DNA of 64,000 nt from Paenibacillus roseus (lineage in GTDB: Bacteria > Bacillota > Bacilli > Paenibacillales > Paenibacillaceae), in assembly GCF_016424485.1 (NCBI RefSeq), contig NZ_JAELUP010000089.1, forward strand, positions 1-64,000, written 5' to 3'. Positions 34,138 to 42,852 of this stretch are shown piece after piece (position 1 is the first letter of the stretch; each line of letters starts with the position of its first letter). The translations under genes were made by a program, and so were the position numbers. The notes under the pieces were generated by a model that made no database searches, had not been told where the DNA came from, and saw only the letters and a program-made list of their open reading frames with translations.

Positions 34138-35907
34138 TTACCTCCCCAGTTTTAATTTGATCGTAATCCGTGTTCCTGCGCCATGCCGGGTATCAATGTC
34201 CATGCTGGACTGTTCATCGAATAATTGCAGTCTTTCCTTGACGTTAATCAATGCAATTCCCGAGCCGCTGCCTTCCGGACGGAACGGCAGGGAGGGCCTG
34301 GCGAGCCGCTGCCGAAGTGTCTCGGCCTGCTCAGGCGTCATGCCTTTGCCGTTATCCGTCACTTGCAGCACGACCCAATCCTCCTCTTGACAGGCGCGCA
34401 CGCTAAGGTGCCCACTGCCGTCAAGCGGCTCAATGGCATGAACGATTGCATTCTCGACAAGCGGCTGCAGAAGCAGCTTCGGCAGCTCGAAATGCCGCAG
34501 TGAAGGCGCAAGCTCAATATCAAAATGCAGGCGGGAAGCATACCGCTTCTTTTGAATAAACAGATAATGCGAGACCAGTTCAAACTCCTTCTCCAACTGG
34601 ATGAAATCCTGGCCGCTGTTCAGACTGAGTCTGAACACCTGTGACAAAGAAACGACCAGCTCGGAAATTTCCTTATCGCCCTTTTGAACAGCACTCCAGT
34701 TGATCATATTCAGTGTATTGTACAAAAAATGAGGATTGATTTGAGATTGGAGCGCTTTCAGCTCCGCTTCCTTCTGCTTGAGCCGGGAAAAGTAGACATC
34801 GTCGATCAGTGTTTTGATGCGCTGGACCATCGTATCGTACCAGTAGCCGAGCCGCCCGATCTCGTCATTGCCGGTGAAATTGACGCGCTGGGTAAAATCG
34901 CCATGCTGCAGCGCTTTCATCGAACGGATGAGCGTTCGCAGCGGGTTCGTTACAATTCGAGCCATAATCCAGGTGAGTGCAATCATGACGAACGATACGA
35001 CGAGGGCAATAATCAATGTGATGGACCGGATACTGCTCAGTTCCGACAGCAGGCTTTCCCGGTCTTGGATGACAACAGCTTGCCATCCCGTGACTGTCGA
35101 CAACGCTTTGGTAACGAGATATTCATCGTCCAAGCTGCTGTCTGAGGGGAAGGGCAACTCGTCCGCAGGCTTGCCGACCCACTTGAGGCTGGAAGCAGCG
35201 ACGACAATCCCTTGCTCATTCACTATGTATTGGAAAGCGCTATCACTGCTGTCGTACAAAATTTTGCTCAAATGATCGGCATCCATGCCGATGATCAACA
35301 GCCCGTTCGTCTGAAAGCTGTAAAAATCTTTGAATGATTTGATGAGCACAATTTTGTGATGATAATCGCCGGGAATGATGCCGTCCGAGGGCCGGAACAA
35401 ATCCCAGATAAGCTGTCCGGACGCTGCCTGCAGCCGGGCATAGAACTCGCTCTTGCGAAAGGCCTCAAGCGTAATTGCATTGGCAATGCCGACCTGGCTG
35501 ATGAAAAACGGATATACCGGCTCATCTCCGACGGGATCCGGGTATAGAATAACGGATTGAATCGTATTTCCGGTAACCATGAGGGGGACCAAATTTTTGA
35601 AGAGCTGATCGCGATTTTTGCGGGTGTCCTTGCTGATGACCATGCTCTGAACAACGGGATTAATAAACAAATAATTCGAAAAATTGAGCATATCTTTGGC
35701 GACATAGTCCAGTTGGTCTCTTGTTTTGCTTGCCATATGATTCTGTGAATCTTTGATCTTGGCAACCACTTGATTAGAGGCGATATAGTAGGAAAACATG
35801 CCGGTCAGTCCCACTGTTGCAATAAGCAGCGGAATGACCATAGCAAGCAGCTTTTGCTGAAAGGATAGATTGCGGAAGAAATGAACCGGACGGCCTCGAA
35901 TTTTCAT
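34138..35907 (-). CDS. YesM-type sensor histidine kinase
   Basis: A 589-residue membrane kinase with two membrane segments (about 18-40 and 290-310), an extracellular sensor between them, a HAMP domain, the phospho-acceptor QINPHFLYNTLNMINW and an ATPase domain with LQPLVENAIVHAI and DNGKGM. I chose the ATG at 35907, since the preceding 33 residues have no ribosome site. It forms a pair with the YesN-type regulator and probably senses the sugar bound by the divergent lipoprotein. Confidence 0.88.
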   Translation of the reverse strand: MKIRGRPVHFFRNLSFQQKLLAMVIPLLIATVGLTGMFSYYIASNQVVAKIKDSQNHMASKTRDQLDYVAKDMLNFSNYLFINPVVQSMVISKDTRKNRDQLFKNLVPLMVTGNTIQSVILYPDPVGDEPVYPFFISQVGIANAITLEAFRKSEFYARLQAASGQLIWDLFRPSDGIIPGDYHHKIVLIKSFKDFYSFQTNGLLIIGMDADHLSKILYDSSDSAFQYIVNEQGIVVAASSLKWVGKPADELPFPSDSSLDDEYLVTKALSTVTGWQAVVIQDRESLLSELSSIRSITLIIALVVSFVMIALTWIMARIVTNPLRTLIRSMKALQHGDFTQRVNFTGNDEIGRLGYWYDTMVQRIKTLIDDVYFSRLKQKEAELKALQSQINPHFLYNTLNMINWSAVQKGDKEISELVVSLSQVFRLSLNSGQDFIQLEKEFELVSHYLFIQKKRYASRLHFDIELAPSLRHFELPKLLLQPLVENAIVHAIEPLDGSGHLSVRACQEEDWVVLQVTDNGKGMTPEQAETLRQRLARPSLPFRPEGSGSGIALINVKERLQLFDEQSSMDIDTRHGAGTRITIKLKLGR

Positions 35908-36123
35908 GGCTGGTCTCTTTTCCCCCTGCCTTAAAGTCTGATATGTTCTCTGATTCAAGTATATAAAGAATAATAGGAAATGGACATAGATTTTGGATAA
36001 ATTCAAAAAAATACGTCATTCATCTAAATAATCGGTCATTCTCCCTCCTGTAAAAAGCCGTTATAGTAGGTACCAGAGCAGGCACGAACCTGATCAAAAT
36101 TGCAGCGATAAGGTGGGTTAACG

Positions 36124-37473
36124 ATGAAAAGAGCATTGATACTGGTCATGATGTTTGCATTGACGGGCATGCTGCTGGCAGCATGCGGGGGGAACAAAGA
36201 AACGACTCCGACGAATCAGCCTCCGCAGACGAACAAGGAGGGGGGGGCGAACACCAAGCCGGAAGGAGAGCAGGTCAAGCTGAAGTTTTTTAGCGCACTT
36301 GCCGACCGTTCCAATGGCCCGGGAAAAATCGAGCAAAACCTGATTGACGCCTACATGAATGATAACCCGAATGTGAAGATTGAGGTGGAAGCCCTTCAGG
36401 ATGAGCCTTACAAAGCGAAGATGAAAGTATACGCCTCTTCCAACGATATTCCGGATATTATTCAGTCTTGGGGCCAAGCATCCTTCATCAAGCCGCTTAT
36501 TAATGCCGGATTGTTGCTGGAGTTGAATGAAGCGGATTTTGCCTCCAGCAAGTTTGTAGCGGGCGCGACAGATGGCTTCTCCCAGGACGGCAAGTTGTAT
36601 GGACTGCCTCGCAACACGGATTTCTTTGTTGTCTATTACAACAAAAAGCTGTTTGAAGATCATGGCGTGAAGGTGCCGGGGACGACTCAGGAGCTGAAGG
36701 AAGCGGCTGCGGCACTCAGAAAAGCCGGTGTTAATCCAATCGCTTCCAACGGAATGGATGGCTGGTCACTGCCGATCTGGTTCGAATATGTTGCGCAGCG
36801 TCATAACGGGGATTTCAATAAGATTGATGCTGTATTGAACGGTCAAGCAACATTCTCCGGCGACGCGGACTTCTTGGCTGCTGCAACAGAGTTTCAGGAG
36901 TTTGCGGTTATCAAAGGCTTGGCGGATGGATTTATTACAGCCGACTATGGCACTTCCCGCAATATGTTTGGCCAGGGCCAAGCGGCTATGTATCTGATGG
37001 GCAACTGGGAAGCCGGTCTTGCTACTGATGAGAACTTCCCGGAAGATTTCCGCAACAATGTTGGCGCGATCCCTTACCCGGCTTCGGATAAAGGAAAAAC
37101 AACCGACGTAGCGGCATGGTTCGGCGGCGGCTATTCGGTAGCCAAGAACAGCAAACATCCGGAAGAAGCGGTTAAATTCCTGCAATATTTCTTCGCTCCG
37201 GAAAACTGGGCGAAGCAGCTCTGGCAGACTGGAAGCGGCACGCCTGCGCAAAATTTCGATGAGTTCCTGACAGGCGATGAGACAGAGCTGCAAAAGCAAC
37301 TGATCGGCATTTTCAGTTCCATTTCAAGCTCCAGCGGCACGCCGGTACAAGATAATGGAACCGATGAATTCAAAACAAAGGTTATGGAAGCGCACCAGAA
37401 CCTGCTCAGCCAGTTGATTACCCCGGAAGCATTCCTGAAGGAACTGGATGCGGCAGTAGCTCTGATCAAGTAA
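36124..37473 (+). CDS. sugar ABC transporter substrate-binding lipoprotein
   Basis: A 449-residue lipoprotein. The signal has a lipobox LLAAC at about residues 17-21 followed by a Thr/Gln/Pro-rich spacer, and the mature part is a family 1 sugar-binding protein (KLKFFSALADRS, DIPDIIQSWGQ, GLPRNTDFFVVYYNKKLF). It captures sugar outside the membrane and delivers it to the two permeases behind. An ATPase gene is absent, so a shared MsmK-type ATPase elsewhere is likely. Confidence 0.92.
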   Translation: MKRALILVMMFALTGMLLAACGGNKETTPTNQPPQTNKEGGANTKPEGEQVKLKFFSALADRSNGPGKIEQNLIDAYMNDNPNVKIEVEALQDEPYKAKMKVYASSNDIPDIIQSWGQASFIKPLINAGLLLELNEADFASSKFVAGATDGFSQDGKLYGLPRNTDFFVVYYNKKLFEDHGVKVPGTTQELKEAAAALRKAGVNPIASNGMDGWSLPIWFEYVAQRHNGDFNKIDAVLNGQATFSGDADFLAAATEFQEFAVIKGLADGFITADYGTSRNMFGQGQAAMYLMGNWEAGLATDENFPEDFRNNVGAIPYPASDKGKTTDVAAWFGGGYSVAKNSKHPEEAVKFLQYFFAPENWAKQLWQTGSGTPAQNFDEFLTGDETELQKQLIGIFSSISSSSGTPVQDNGTDEFKTKVMEAHQNLLSQLITPEAFLKELDAAVALIK

Positions 37474-37486
37474 AGGCGGAATTAAC

Positions 37487-38371
37487 ATGCACAAATTAAT
37501 GAGCAACCGATGGACGATTACCTGGCTGGTTGCACCAGGACTTACCTTGTTCCTGTTCATGGTCTGCTTTCCGATTCTGATGAGCGTCTACTACGGAACA
37601 ACCAACTGGACGGGACTTGGAGAATATCAGAGCGTAGGGTTCGCCAATTATCAAAAGGTGTTGTTCGACGACCCGATCTTCTGGCGCTCCTTATGGAATG
37701 CGCTGCTGCTCCTGCTTGCAACGTTGCTTCTCCAGCACCCGGTTGCCATTTTATTCGCGATCCTGATTACACGCGCCGGGCGGCTGGAGAAGACATTCCG
37801 CACGATTTTCTTCATCCCGGCGGTCATCTCCATTGTGGTCACCTCCAAGATGTGGGTGAGCGTCTTCCATCCGAGCTATGGCGTGCTGAACAAGGTGCTG
37901 GAGCAACTGGGTCTCGCCTCGCTCAAACAGGATTGGCTGGGCGATCCGTCCGTTGCCATCTGGAGCCTGATCTTCGTTATCATGTGGCAGGGCTTCGGCT
38001 ATGCGCTGCTCCTGTACTATGCGGGCTTGCAGGGCATACCAAAGGACTTGTATGAGGCAGCCGAACTGGATGGAGCGGGCAAGGTGACACTGTATACCCG
38101 TGTCGTAGTCCCGCTGCTGTCTCCCATGATCCGGGTAGCAGTTATTATCGCGGTGACGACTTGTCTCAAGCAGATGGAGACGGTCTTCCTGATGACGAAC
38201 GGCGGTCCCGGCAGTACGACGCAGTTTTTGGGCAACTACCTGTACAAGACAGCGTTCAGTTCATCTCTGTATGGTTACGGAAATGCGATTTCTGTCATAT
38301 TCGTTATTATTTGTCTCATCATTACCGTTATCATGAACCGTGCTTTGAAAAAAGATGTCGGGCAATTTTAG
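37487..38371 (+). CDS. sugar ABC permease (MalF/MsmF type)
   Basis: A 294-residue permease with six membrane segments and the EAA loop EAAELDGAGKVTLYTRVVVPLLSP, by which it contacts the ATPase. Start 13 bp behind the lipoprotein gene with AAAGGCGGA ahead. Confidence 0.92.
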   Translation: MHKLMSNRWTITWLVAPGLTLFLFMVCFPILMSVYYGTTNWTGLGEYQSVGFANYQKVLFDDPIFWRSLWNALLLLLATLLLQHPVAILFAILITRAGRLEKTFRTIFFIPAVISIVVTSKMWVSVFHPSYGVLNKVLEQLGLASLKQDWLGDPSVAIWSLIFVIMWQGFGYALLLYYAGLQGIPKDLYEAAELDGAGKVTLYTRVVVPLLSPMIRVAVIIAVTTCLKQMETVFLMTNGGPGSTTQFLGNYLYKTAFSSSLYGYGNAISVIFVIICLIITVIMNRALKKDVGQF

Positions 38372-38389
38372 AAAGAAGGAGGAGCGCAT

Positions 38390-39220
38390 ATGGAAAGACA
38401 GGAGCGGCCTCCGATCTTGCTTCAGCTGCTGTTATGGCTCGTAGCGCTGCTGCAAATATTTCCGCTTGTGTGGCTGGTTAACTTTTCGTTCCTGAAGAGC
38501 GGGGAGTTTTTCGGCAGCGAGATTTTGAAATGGCCGAAGACCTTTGAATTCGCCAATTATGTCAATGCTTTTACTTATGGAAGCGTGCCGAAGTACCTCG
38601 TGAACAGCTTCATGATTACAGCCGTGACGATTGTCGTGGCGGCTGTATTCTCGCTCATGATGGGTTACGCTTTTACCAGAATGGAATGGAAGCTAAGGGG
38701 ACTTGCGCTCGGGCTTGTCATGCTGGGTATGATTGTTCCGATCCATGCCACACTGCTGCCCAACTTTACGCTGTTCAACAACATTGGCCTGCTGGATCAT
38801 CCGTTGTCGCTGATGCTGCCGTATATTGCCTTTTCACTGCCGATCAGCACGCTGATCATGACTGGATTTTTGGAGACGGTGCCGCGCAGCATTGAGGAGT
38901 CGGCGGTAATGGATGGCTGCGGCGTGTTCGGCTTGCTGACGCGGATTATATTCCCGATTACCAAGCCAGCGATTGCAACGATATGCATTATGAACTTTAT
39001 CAGCTGGTGGAACGAGTTTATTATGGCCAATACCTTTTTAACCTCGGACCGCTTCAAGACATTGCCCTTTTCCATTATGAAATTTGCCGGGCAATACTCG
39101 TCCAATTACGGCGCGCAATTTGCCGTTATGACTATGATTGCTCTGCCGACCCTGATCATCTATCTGCTGTTCACAGAACAGATGGCCAGAGGAATTACCG
39201 CGGGCGCGGTAAAAGGGTAA
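38390..39220 (+). CDS. sugar ABC permease (MalG/MsmG type)
   Basis: A 276-residue permease with six membrane segments. The EAA loop is EESAVMDGCGVFGLLTRIIFPITKP. The ribosome site AAGGAGGAG is 5 bp before the ATG. It is the last gene of the operon, ending at the hairpin at 39269-39302. Confidence 0.92.
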   Translation: MERQERPPILLQLLLWLVALLQIFPLVWLVNFSFLKSGEFFGSEILKWPKTFEFANYVNAFTYGSVPKYLVNSFMITAVTIVVAAVFSLMMGYAFTRMEWKLRGLALGLVMLGMIVPIHATLLPNFTLFNNIGLLDHPLSLMLPYIAFSLPISTLIMTGFLETVPRSIEESAVMDGCGVFGLLTRIIFPITKPAIATICIMNFISWWNEFIMANTFLTSDRFKTLPFSIMKFAGQYSSNYGAQFAVMTMIALPTLIIYLLFTEQMARGITAGAVKG

Positions 39221-39268
39221 GGAATGACTCAAGGCCGCACAGAGAAATGCCTATAAACATATCCTATC

Positions 39269-39303
39269 GAAAGCTGCAGCCTTATTAAGGTTGCAGCTTT
39301 CGA
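39269..39303 (+). terminator. terminator of the first sugar ABC operon
   Basis: GAAAGCTGCAGCC (39269-39281) pairs with GGTTGCAGCTTTC (39289-39301). Confidence 0.8.
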
Positions 39304-39383
39304 TGTTTGTTACGGCAGTTGCAGATGAACCTTTTGATGGGATATGATAAAAGGATGATTGCAGAACGTGAGGTTGATGGAAA

Positions 39384-40223
39384 ATGTGGAAAAGAATAGT
39401 GAGCGACTCGATTTCACTTGTAGTCGGGGCATTTTTGTTTGCGCTGGCTGTCAATTTGTTCGTGATCCCGAATGATCTTGGCGAAGGCGGCGTCACGGGG
39501 ATAACTATAATTTTGTATTATTTGTACCAGTGGTCTCCAGGGCTTGTCAACTTGATCATCAACTTATTTCTGCTCGCAGTCGGGTACAGATTTTTAGACA
39601 AAAGGGCAATCATCTACACGATTGCCGCCGTTGTATTAAATTCAATGTTTCTGCATTTGACGAAGGACTGGAACGTTGCTTCCGATGAAGCGATGGTCAA
39701 TGCCATATTCGGCGGCATCTTGAGCGGGGCGGGTATCGGCATCATTATCCGTGCGGGCGGAAGTACGGCCGGTACGACCATTCTGGCTCGCATCGCCAAC
39801 AAGCTGCTGGATTGGAATATCAGCTATGCGCTGCTGTTTTTTGACTTGATTGTGGTGTTCTGCTCTTACTTCATTATTGGGTCGGAGCGGCTCATGCTGA
39901 CCGTTGTGATGCTATATATTGCGACCAAGGTAATGGACTTTATTATTGAAGGACTTAATCCGAAGAAGGCGATTACCATCATTTCAAATAACCAGGATCA
40001 GATTGCCGAGCAAGTCAATCTGGTCATGAACCGCGGGGTTACGGTACTGCAAGGCAAGGGCTACTACACCAAGGAACCCAAAGAAGTGCTTTATATTGTG
40101 ATCAGCAAGCAGGAGGTATCGATGCTCAAGAAGATTGTTAAAAACGCGGACAAGGATGCCTTCCTGACTATTCACGATGTCAGGGATGCGTTTGGCGAAG
40201 GTTTTGTGGAGCTGTCCAAATAA
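39384..40223 (+). CDS. YitT family membrane protein
   Basis: A 279-residue protein with five or six membrane segments in the first 180 residues (DUF161) and a soluble C-terminal DUF2179 domain with GVTVLQGKGYYTKEPKEVLYIVI. YitT-family proteins are common in Firmicutes; their roles are mostly unknown, with some linked to transport or spore lipid and germination functions. Single gene, starting ATG 39384. Confidence 0.88.
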   Translation: MWKRIVSDSISLVVGAFLFALAVNLFVIPNDLGEGGVTGITIILYYLYQWSPGLVNLIINLFLLAVGYRFLDKRAIIYTIAAVVLNSMFLHLTKDWNVASDEAMVNAIFGGILSGAGIGIIIRAGGSTAGTTILARIANKLLDWNISYALLFFDLIVVFCSYFIIGSERLMLTVVMLYIATKVMDFIIEGLNPKKAITIISNNQDQIAEQVNLVMNRGVTVLQGKGYYTKEPKEVLYIVISKQEVSMLKKIVKNADKDAFLTIHDVRDAFGEGFVELSK

Positions 40224-40336
40224 CGTCTTTTCGTTGCAGGATGGGGCCGTGAATGCTTGACCGCCGAAAAAGGACATGTATATAATACTGTGCAGGATGC
40301 AGAGGTATTTTTTGAAAAGGAAGGGAGCCCGGCAGA

Positions 40337-41011
40337 ATGGATCTGACACGCATCAGGTGGATTTTTTTCGATCTTGGCGATACGCTGTTGGATGAGTCTG
40401 CGGCCGCTGACGACGTAATTGGTCAATATGTTCGCAATGCCAACCGTCTTGGCTACAAGATCTCCAAGGAAGACATGTGTGAGCGGCTGACCTATTATTT
40501 CCGGGAGATGACGGAAATACCGATTCGGCCAGTGCTTGAGGAGCTCGTTTCCTCCACGGAACATTGGCATGCCATCCGGGAGGGAGTCAAATACAATAAG
40601 CAGCTGGAGCAGCCGTTCCCTGGCGTCGAACCGATGCTAAGACGCCTGTCCGCCCAATATCGGCTCGGGGTCATTGCCAATCAAAGTCTCGGTACGCTCG
40701 ATCGGCTCAAGAGCTATAAGCTGGATTCCTATTTCAGCCTGATGGGGTCTTCCGCAGAGCTTGGCATGAACAAACCTGATCCTCGCTTCTTTCAATGGGC
40801 TCTCAAGGAAGCTGATTGCCGTCCTGCCGAGGCGGTTATGATCGGAGACCGTATCGACAATGATATTATTCCGGCCCGTCAGCTTGGACTGCATGCCATC
40901 TGGGTAAAACAGGGGTTTGCCAAAGTGCAACCGCTACCAGCAGGGGAATTGGCCCCGGATTACATCTTGAATCATATACTTGATCTGGAGCCCTTGCTCA
41001 CAAAGGAGTAG
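40337..41011 (+). CDS. HAD-superfamily hydrolase
   Basis: A 224-residue phosphatase-like protein with motif I FFDLGDTLLD (residues 11-20; the second Asp of DxDxT is replaced by Gly), motif II VIANQS, Lys in NKPDPRFFQW and motif IV VMIGDRIDNDI. In the L-2-haloacid dehalogenase/epoxide hydrolase-like group the first Asp is followed by LGDTL, so the lack of the second Asp is normal there. The substrate is unknown; the ribosome site is AAGGAAGGGAG. Confidence 0.85.
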   Translation: MDLTRIRWIFFDLGDTLLDESAAADDVIGQYVRNANRLGYKISKEDMCERLTYYFREMTEIPIRPVLEELVSSTEHWHAIREGVKYNKQLEQPFPGVEPMLRRLSAQYRLGVIANQSLGTLDRLKSYKLDSYFSLMGSSAELGMNKPDPRFFQWALKEADCRPAEAVMIGDRIDNDIIPARQLGLHAIWVKQGFAKVQPLPAGELAPDYILNHILDLEPLLTKE

Positions 41012-41150
41012 CAGAACCTAAAGCGTGTCGCTATAACTAACCGATGGCTTGATCACTTCTGCCTATGGCGGCCATAATGATGATTTAAGTTTTGAAAATA
41101 GGATTGACTTTAAGATAAGCGGTAATTTATAGTAATTTTAGAATGCATCG

Positions 41151-41177
41151 GGCCAGGCAGAGATACGCTGGCCTTTT
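41151..41177 (+). terminator. terminator behind the HAD gene
   Basis: GGCCAG (41151-41156) pairs with CTGGCC (41168-41173), followed by TTTTG. Confidence 0.75.
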
Positions 41178-41234
41178 GTATACTTACAATTCCAATTAAT
41201 CCTATAGATTTAATACCAAGGAGGCTGTCTAATT

Positions 41235-42326
41235 ATGACTCATTTGTTTACTCCTTTTTCAGCAGGGAATCTCCACTTATCCAATCGCGTCGTAATGGCT
41301 CCGATGACAAGGGGGTTTGCGCCTAACGGGGTGCCTGGGGATGATGTTGCTGCTTACTACGCGCGGCGGGCCGCGAACGGCGTAGGGCTGATTGTCACGG
41401 AAGGGACATTGATTGATCACCCTGCGGCGGGCTCCAATCCGAATTGGCCCAACTTTCACGGTGAGGAGGCGCTGTCGGGCTGGTCCAAGACCGTAGAAGC
41501 GGTCCACGCGGCAGGGGGCAAAATTATTCCACAACTCTGGCATATCGGTCTTGTACGCAAACCGGGAGACCTGCCGAACCCTAATGCGCTTCCCGTTGGT
41601 CCCTCCGGTCTGTCGCTAGCTGGAGAGCAGATTGCGGAGCCGCTAACCGAGGCGGGGATCGCAGATTTGATCACCGCCTTTGCCAAGGCTGCTGCAGATG
41701 CCAAGCGCATTGGATTTGACGGCATTGAGTTTCATGGCGCGCATGGCTATCTGATCGATCAATTTTTCTGGGAGAAGACCAACCACCGGACAGATGAATA
41801 CGGCGGGGATCTTGTCAGACGGACGCGCTTTGCTGTCGAGGTCATCAAGGCCGCAAGGAAAGCGGTAGGGGATGATTTCCCGATCGTGCTGCGGTTCTCA
41901 CAATGGAAGGGCGGGGCATATGAAGCCCGGCTTACACAAAACCCGGCGGAACTGGAACAGTTCCTTGCACCTTTGACGGATGCAGGTGTCGACATCTTCC
42001 ACGCTTCGACCCGCCGCTACTGGGAGCCTGAATTCGCGGGCTCATCTCTGAATCTGGCCGGATGGACGAAAAAATTGACCGGCGTCCCGACCATTACAGT
42101 CGGCTCCGTCGGACTGGACAAGGAATTTATCGGTTCCAAGCATCTTCAGGATGCGGAGGTATCTGAATTTGATCGTCTGCTGGAGATGCTCGACAATGAA
42201 GAATTTGATTTGGTTGCAGTTGGTCGCGCCTTGCTGACCGATCCGGGTTGGGCGGACAAAATTCGCGATCAGAAGCTTGCGGAATTGCTGCCATACAGCA
42301 CTGAATCTCTGAAAACACTTTATTGA
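41235..42326 (+). CDS. NADH:flavin oxidoreductase (old yellow enzyme family)
   Basis: A 363-residue FMN-dependent enzyme. The barrel start LSNRVVMAPMTRG, the catalytic region FHGAHGYLIDQFFWEKTNHRTDEYGG and VGRALLTDPGW all match old yellow enzyme relatives. It reduces activated alkenes such as enones, quinones or nitro compounds. The ribosome site AAGGAGG lies at the right distance. It is a single gene. Confidence 0.9.
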   Translation: MTHLFTPFSAGNLHLSNRVVMAPMTRGFAPNGVPGDDVAAYYARRAANGVGLIVTEGTLIDHPAAGSNPNWPNFHGEEALSGWSKTVEAVHAAGGKIIPQLWHIGLVRKPGDLPNPNALPVGPSGLSLAGEQIAEPLTEAGIADLITAFAKAAADAKRIGFDGIEFHGAHGYLIDQFFWEKTNHRTDEYGGDLVRRTRFAVEVIKAARKAVGDDFPIVLRFSQWKGGAYEARLTQNPAELEQFLAPLTDAGVDIFHASTRRYWEPEFAGSSLNLAGWTKKLTGVPTITVGSVGLDKEFIGSKHLQDAEVSEFDRLLEMLDNEEFDLVAVGRALLTDPGWADKIRDQKLAELLPYSTESLKTLY

Positions 42327-42852
42327 TCCCAGAGCATGAAGAAATGATCTCAAAAGCAGGTTTGTTTACTGAAATGGCGGTGCCCGGGGTGTTGTGCCCG
42401 GCATCGCTATTTTACATTTCAACCGCAAGCTCCGGCTATAATCCTCCGAACCTTCAGACATGCGAAGACTCAAACCATTGAACACTAACTTTGGTGCAAC
42501 CCCCTTTTCTTTTGAGAATATGTCAAATAAATGCAAGGTAAAAGTAAGTTTAGTGGATCGAAATTTAGCGGAAAGTCCGTTATGATGTAACAAGATAGCC
42601 AGTTTTTTACTTTGTTGTTATATTGAACTTTCCTTTTGCAATTATCCAATATGGAAGCTAAATAACCGGAGCGACAGCCGTTTGGGGGTATTATCCGGCG
42701 GTGAATTCGAAACCGGCTATCAATATGCCTATAGTCTTGTCTTACCGTTGATATATAGAATGCGAGAAGTTAAACAGGCGGTCACAGCCTTGAAACGTTT
42801 TTGCTGAGAATAACCTCGTATTTATTTTTTGTACACAAGAAGGAGGCTCATT
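42327..42852 (+). other. intergenic region behind the old-yellow-enzyme gene
   Basis: An imperfect hairpin at 42372-42413 (AAATGGCG with CGCTATTT, loop including two GCCCGG blocks, followed by TTAC) is probably the terminator. Between 42600 and 42805 a plus-strand frame stays open for about 60 codons without a start codon or ribosome site; I cannot assign it. The ribosome site AAGGAGG of the next gene is at 42840-42846. Confidence 0.45.
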